Source: Bacteroidales bacterium (GTDB lineage: Bacteria > Bacteroidota > Bacteroidia > Bacteroidales > Paludibacteraceae). From it: a stretch of DNA of 64,000 nucleotides. Made by a program: the position numbers and the translations under genes. The stretch covers positions 1-64,000 of the forward strand of contig SUXE01000013.1 of assembly GCA_015061115.1 (NCBI GenBank). Direction: 5' to 3'. Of the stretch, positions 60,648 to 64,000 are shown piece after piece. Every line of letters starts with the position of its first letter. The stretch's first letter is position 1. The notes under the pieces are model-generated. The model did not search any database, had not been told where the DNA came from, and worked only from the letters and a program-made list of their open reading frames with translations.

Positions 60648-61730
60648 ATGAAAAAGGAAATACTTATTGATCTTATGGACCTTGATGAACATTCTGGGTT
60701 TGGAGAAATTGAAAGAATGTATGCCGACATTTTTTCAAAAATAGATATACCTGATATGCACTTCAACTTTCTTGTCAGAAAAAAACAAATGAATACATAT
60801 GGAGACAAAGTAGGTTATCTAAAACACAGATCCATCTACAAAGTGTTTCCTTCCCTTATATTTCGTCATTTCGATCTTTGGCATTCTGTGCACCAACTAT
60901 ATCGCGATTGTCCACACAACAAATCCACAAAACGTATTCTAACAATACATGATCTCAACTTCCTTTACGAAAAAAATGAGAAAAAAGCACAAAAGTATTT
61001 GAATGTTGTTTGTGAGAAAATTAATAATGCACATCATCTTGTTGCTATTTCCAACTTTGCCAAAAAGGAAGTACTCAACAATTGTAAAATAAAGGGAGAA
61101 AAACCTTTCGACGTCATACTTAATGGCGTTCGCGATACCAGCAACGACAAAAGGACAAAACCCACATTCATCAAACCTGACAAAAAATTTCTTTGTGCAG
61201 TCGGAGCTGTAAGAGAGAAAAAAAACATCCATGTCCTTTTGGATATGATGAAATTCCTCCCTGAATATGAACTTTATGTGTGCGGAAGCACAATAGGGGA
61301 ATATGCACAAAAACTTAAAGACAGAGTCGAAAATGAAAAAATTGACAATGTCACGATCACTGGCATTATAACAGACGAAGAGAAGAATTGGCTTTACGCG
61401 AATATGACCGCTCTGATGTTCCCTAGTCGTCTGGAAGGATTCGGACTACCGATCATTGAAGCCATGCATTTCAAAAAAGCGGTATTTTCATCGCCTTATT
61501 CTTCCCTACCAGAAATCTGCTCCACACATGCCTATGTATGGAAAGAACTTAACCCTGAATATATGGCGACATTAGTCCGCGAAAAAATAGTTGAATTTTA
61601 TGCGGATTCAAGCCGTGCAGAGGCAGAAAAGGAATATGCCAACACATACTCTTACGAGCGTCATATAAAGGCTTACATAGCCCTTTATAGGGAAATGTTG
61701 GGATTGCCAGAAATGGAAATAACCTTATAA
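60648..61730 (+). CDS. Family 4 glycosyltransferase
   Basis: This 360-residue GT-B enzyme has TIHDLNFLYEKNEKKAQKYL, the linker LCAVGAVREKKNIHVLLDMM and the sugar-nucleotide site SRLEGFGLPIIEAMHFKKAV. It is the last gene of the glycan cluster and lies 8 bp after the DUF5672 gene. The product is unknown. Confidence 0.9.
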   Translation: MKKEILIDLMDLDEHSGFGEIERMYADIFSKIDIPDMHFNFLVRKKQMNTYGDKVGYLKHRSIYKVFPSLIFRHFDLWHSVHQLYRDCPHNKSTKRILTIHDLNFLYEKNEKKAQKYLNVVCEKINNAHHLVAISNFAKKEVLNNCKIKGEKPFDVILNGVRDTSNDKRTKPTFIKPDKKFLCAVGAVREKKNIHVLLDMMKFLPEYELYVCGSTIGEYAQKLKDRVENEKIDNVTITGIITDEEKNWLYANMTALMFPSRLEGFGLPIIEAMHFKKAVFSSPYSSLPEICSTHAYVWKELNPEYMATLVREKIVEFYADSSRAEAEKEYANTYSYERHIKAYIALYREMLGLPEMEITL

Positions 61731-61743
61731 TTATAACAAAAAA

Positions 61744-61762
61744 GGCAGGATTGATTCCTGCC
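61744..61762. repeat. REP-like hairpin between convergent genes
   Basis: GGCAGGA (61744-61750) pairs with TCCTGCC (61756-61762) around a five-base loop, followed on the plus strand by a T-rich stretch. It resembles the GGCAGGA/TCCTGCC palindromes common between Bacteroidetes genes and can serve as terminator for both flanking genes. Confidence 0.5.
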
Positions 61763-61785
61763 CTACATTATTTTACTTTTTTTCA

Positions 61786-63477
61786 TTACTGTTCTCTCTT
61801 ACGTCTCTGAATAATCGCAAGTTCATTGAGAGCGAATTCCTTGGAATCCTCCACATCAAGAAGTTTCTTCAATATTGCTTCCGCTTTTCCATACTCACCC
61901 ATATCTATCAAAACATACGAACGTCGACGCTGCAAAAAATGATAATGAGCTATCATACGTTCATTTCCTTCGAACTGACTCCTACTCTCTTCAAACTTCT
62001 GTATAACATTATCAAGAAGGGACAATGTACGGAAATCTCCACGATTGACAAGACAATTGATATACTCCTCATGATCTATTATTCTATCCAAACCTACACG
62101 AGACACATCAAGATAAAAATATGCCATTTCAGGATTATTCAGATCAAGATAGCAGTATCCAATTAAGAATGCGACATGATAGAAAAGCCATCTTTCATTC
62201 TCACCCTTATCCATGTGACGCGACTTTTCCATCAGCTCATACGAATGTTTGAAATATGAAAGTGCGTCAAGCGTACGTTTTGCATCACAATACTTGTTTG
62301 CCCAATAGAGTTCATAGCCTATAACACTATTCTCACTGAAGAAAATCGCACGCTGAGCATCAGATAATTCATCTTCCTTGCCCGACATGACTTTATCCTC
62401 AGCATCTGCTTGCATAAAGACGAATTCATCGATTTTTTCTTTACTAGTACGGGTATCAACACCTAACAAAAGTGTATGGGCCTGCATCTCTGATTCCACA
62501 GAATGTTTCGCTGTCTCTCCCTGAGGAGGCAGAACAGAAGAAGCACGAACAAGCACAACATCCTTTGTCTCCGATTCCACTCTAAGATGAATTGTCAGAA
62601 TATTTCCATATGAATCATCATCTTCGTCGCTTTTCAAGTAGACGAGAATGGTTGCCGTCATACGTGACACCTCCACCTTGCCATCCTCTGAATAATCAAC
62701 TACCGGTGATAGTATCAGTTTTTTCCTGATTTCATCGATGTTTTCTATTCTCTGAACATCATCGCCTATGATTTCAAGCATAGCCACGGAGTCTATATAG
62801 ATATCAAATATCTCCTTCAAATATGATTCCAAAGTCACATACGGCTCAACAGTATATCTTCCTCGCTTAAACGGATTTTGAGTGTCATGCGACAACTCTT
62901 TTTCTCTAAGCAATTGCGTCTTCCTATAATTGCATAGTTTGGCATATTCATCCTCACTCTGCTCATCAATCTCCGCCTCATTCATATACTCCTTCAATTT
63001 GTCGACAGCATGACGGCTTGAACGGAAAATCTCCGCAAAAATCGACTGAAGAAAATCCTTATAATCGGGTAATGCAGTGAAAAGAGGAACCGTTGAAATA
63101 ATATCCAGATGAACAGAATCCTCTGTCGTCCCAGCGATAAACTTTACAGGATGAAGGAATCCGTTTAATTTGTTGCATACCTCCGCATAAAGAGATGCAT
63201 ATTCCAGATTGTCAGATGCGATACCAGGGAAAATAATATGTGAAAAACGTGCACTGTTATAAACATATGTAACAAAATGTCCACCCTGATATTCATATTC
63301 AAAAACAGAACCATCCTTTTCATCCATTTTTTCAACTTTATACTCAATGGGAAAAGAATTCAACACATTTTCAAAAAGTTGAACAGGTGTCAGATTATTT
63401 TGTTCGTTGGAATTATCATTTGTCTTGTTACCTGAATCATCGGAAAATACACTCTTTACTTTATCGAAGATACTCAT
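61786..63477 (-). CDS. Large cytoplasmic protein with tetratricopeptide-like C-terminus
   Basis: This protein of about 563 residues starts at MSIFDKVKSVFSDDSG (63477); an ATG at 63501 adds eight residues. The first two thirds are acidic and mixed alpha/beta, without a motif I recognise. The C-terminal third has helical repeats like TPRs (ALSYFKHSYELMEKSRHMDK; LFYHVAFLIGYCYLDLNNPE; GEYGKAEAILKKLLDVED). No signal peptide. It precedes, on the minus strand, nothing tightly linked. Function unknown. Confidence 0.65.
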   Translation of the reverse strand: MSIFDKVKSVFSDDSGNKTNDNSNEQNNLTPVQLFENVLNSFPIEYKVEKMDEKDGSVFEYEYQGGHFVTYVYNSARFSHIIFPGIASDNLEYASLYAEVCNKLNGFLHPVKFIAGTTEDSVHLDIISTVPLFTALPDYKDFLQSIFAEIFRSSRHAVDKLKEYMNEAEIDEQSEDEYAKLCNYRKTQLLREKELSHDTQNPFKRGRYTVEPYVTLESYLKEIFDIYIDSVAMLEIIGDDVQRIENIDEIRKKLILSPVVDYSEDGKVEVSRMTATILVYLKSDEDDDSYGNILTIHLRVESETKDVVLVRASSVLPPQGETAKHSVESEMQAHTLLLGVDTRTSKEKIDEFVFMQADAEDKVMSGKEDELSDAQRAIFFSENSVIGYELYWANKYCDAKRTLDALSYFKHSYELMEKSRHMDKGENERWLFYHVAFLIGYCYLDLNNPEMAYFYLDVSRVGLDRIIDHEEYINCLVNRGDFRTLSLLDNVIQKFEESRSQFEGNERMIAHYHFLQRRRSYVLIDMGEYGKAEAILKKLLDVEDSKEFALNELAIIQRRKREQ

Positions 63478-63548
63478 AAACGTATTGGTTGGTATGAACA
63501 TAAAAAGTCGGCACCAAATATAGTGCCGACATATTTCAATTCTTCTAT

Positions 63549-63968
63549 TTACTTGATTTGACTGTAAGGCAACTTTGCAATCGCATCAGCTACTTTATCA
63601 ATTCCTTGCTCCAGCATTCCACCAATCATACTTTTTAACATAAAGTTCAGGTCGACTTTAAGAGTAAGTCTGATTGCAGACTGTGTAGGAGAAACCTCCT
63701 TAATCTGAGCCCACATCTTAAATGCCATCGGTGAATTCACAGATTCATAAATAATTGTGTTATTTGGTTCACGCGACGTAATCTTTACAGATGCGGATCC
63801 GAATGGCGAAACAGAAAAAGAACAAGTATCAGTAGTCGTTTGAAGATCCTGCACTTTGCTTTCAATCCTGCTCTTGATGCGCTGGATATTATTCATATCA
63901 CTCAACACCTTGAACACTTGCTCTGCAGTACCTTGAGCTGCCTTTACTCCACTAACGTATGACTCCAT
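63549..63968 (-). CDS. SRPBCC-fold protein
   Basis: This 139-residue protein (ESYVSGVKAAQGTAEQVFKV; YESVNSPMAFKMWAQIKE; LKVDLNFMLKSMIGGMLEQG) has the START/SRPBCC helix-grip pattern used to bind hydrophobic ligands. No partner is evident; it lies 71 bp upstream of the TPR-like gene in the same direction. Function is unknown. Confidence 0.75.
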   Translation of the reverse strand: MESYVSGVKAAQGTAEQVFKVLSDMNNIQRIKSRIESKVQDLQTTTDTCSFSVSPFGSASVKITSREPNNTIIYESVNSPMAFKMWAQIKEVSPTQSAIRLTLKVDLNFMLKSMIGGMLEQGIDKVADAIAKLPYSQIK

Positions 63969-64000
63969 ATATTATTAAATCTTCCAGTTTGCTGGATCTT

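Overview
The window looks like a chromosomal segment of a Bacteroidales bacterium close to Prevotella or Bacteroides. The signs are repeated promoter boxes of the TAnnTTTG type, few Shine-Dalgarno sequences, lipoproteins with an acidic run after the lipobox, an hmu-type haem operon, an RprX/RprY-like two-component pair, and a DUF2023-flavodoxin pair. No tRNA, rRNA, CRISPR array, integrase or complete insertion sequence was found. All functions are read from sequence motifs by eye, without a database search.

Positions 1-14,960 are accessory. A truncated second copy of the 3' end of the M3 peptidase gene (292-489, with an in-frame stop) lies about 14.5 kb from the intact gene (15013-17121), in the same orientation. 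This is the layout expected when an island enters at the 3' end of a gene. Inside are an AlbA_2-type DNA-binding/ATPase regulator with a 12-bp tandem repeat, a hexapeptide acetyltransferase, a HEAT-repeat protein and a GC-richer block. That block holds an alpha/beta hydrolase, a YqhD-like iron alcohol dehydrogenase, a lipoprotein flavodoxin, an aldo/keto reductase, a carboxymuconolactone decarboxylase-cupin lipoprotein and an AraC regulator. It resembles the aldehyde-stress group yqhC-yqhD-dkgA of Escherichia coli. Next come a strongly palindromic 160-bp leader and one large gene fusing nuclease, adenine methylase and two specificity domains (type IIB-like). Two decayed AlbA_2 fragments flank the metabolic block.

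Positions 14,960-21,400 are mostly housekeeping: M3 peptidase, a biotin carrier with a carboxyltransferase, an LptF/LptG permease and tRNA-guanine transglycosylase. Positions 21,666-31,621 hold an iron/haem operon read leftwards: calycin-like surface lipoprotein, TonB receptor with FRAP/NPDV haem signatures, membrane-anchored CobN-like HmuS, HmuT, a MotA/TolQ/ExbB-type HmuU, DUF2149 HmuV and a PepSY membrane protein. Divergent from it is DUF2023-flavodoxin, which suggests shared control by iron.

Positions 33,514-38,356 carry a five-gene ATP-grasp / alpha-E / transglutaminase / M14-like operon, read here as a little-characterised peptide-bond-forming and trimming system. Its last gene appears to be a dead copy of the M14-like enzyme beside it. 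Just downstream in the same orientation (32,966-33,363) is an FKBP isomerase gene with a one-base frameshift near its start. Positions 38,700-53,700 hold an outer-membrane-barrel candidate, MATE and SSS transporters, YidC, a redoxin-fold lipoprotein-like gene set, YbeY, a membrane AraC regulator, RNase HII, a Kef-type antiporter and RprXY. Positions 54,500-61,730 are a surface-glycan cluster (four glycosyltransferases, an O-antigen-ligase-like protein and an M23 peptidase). The window ends with a tetratricopeptide-like protein and an SRPBCC protein.
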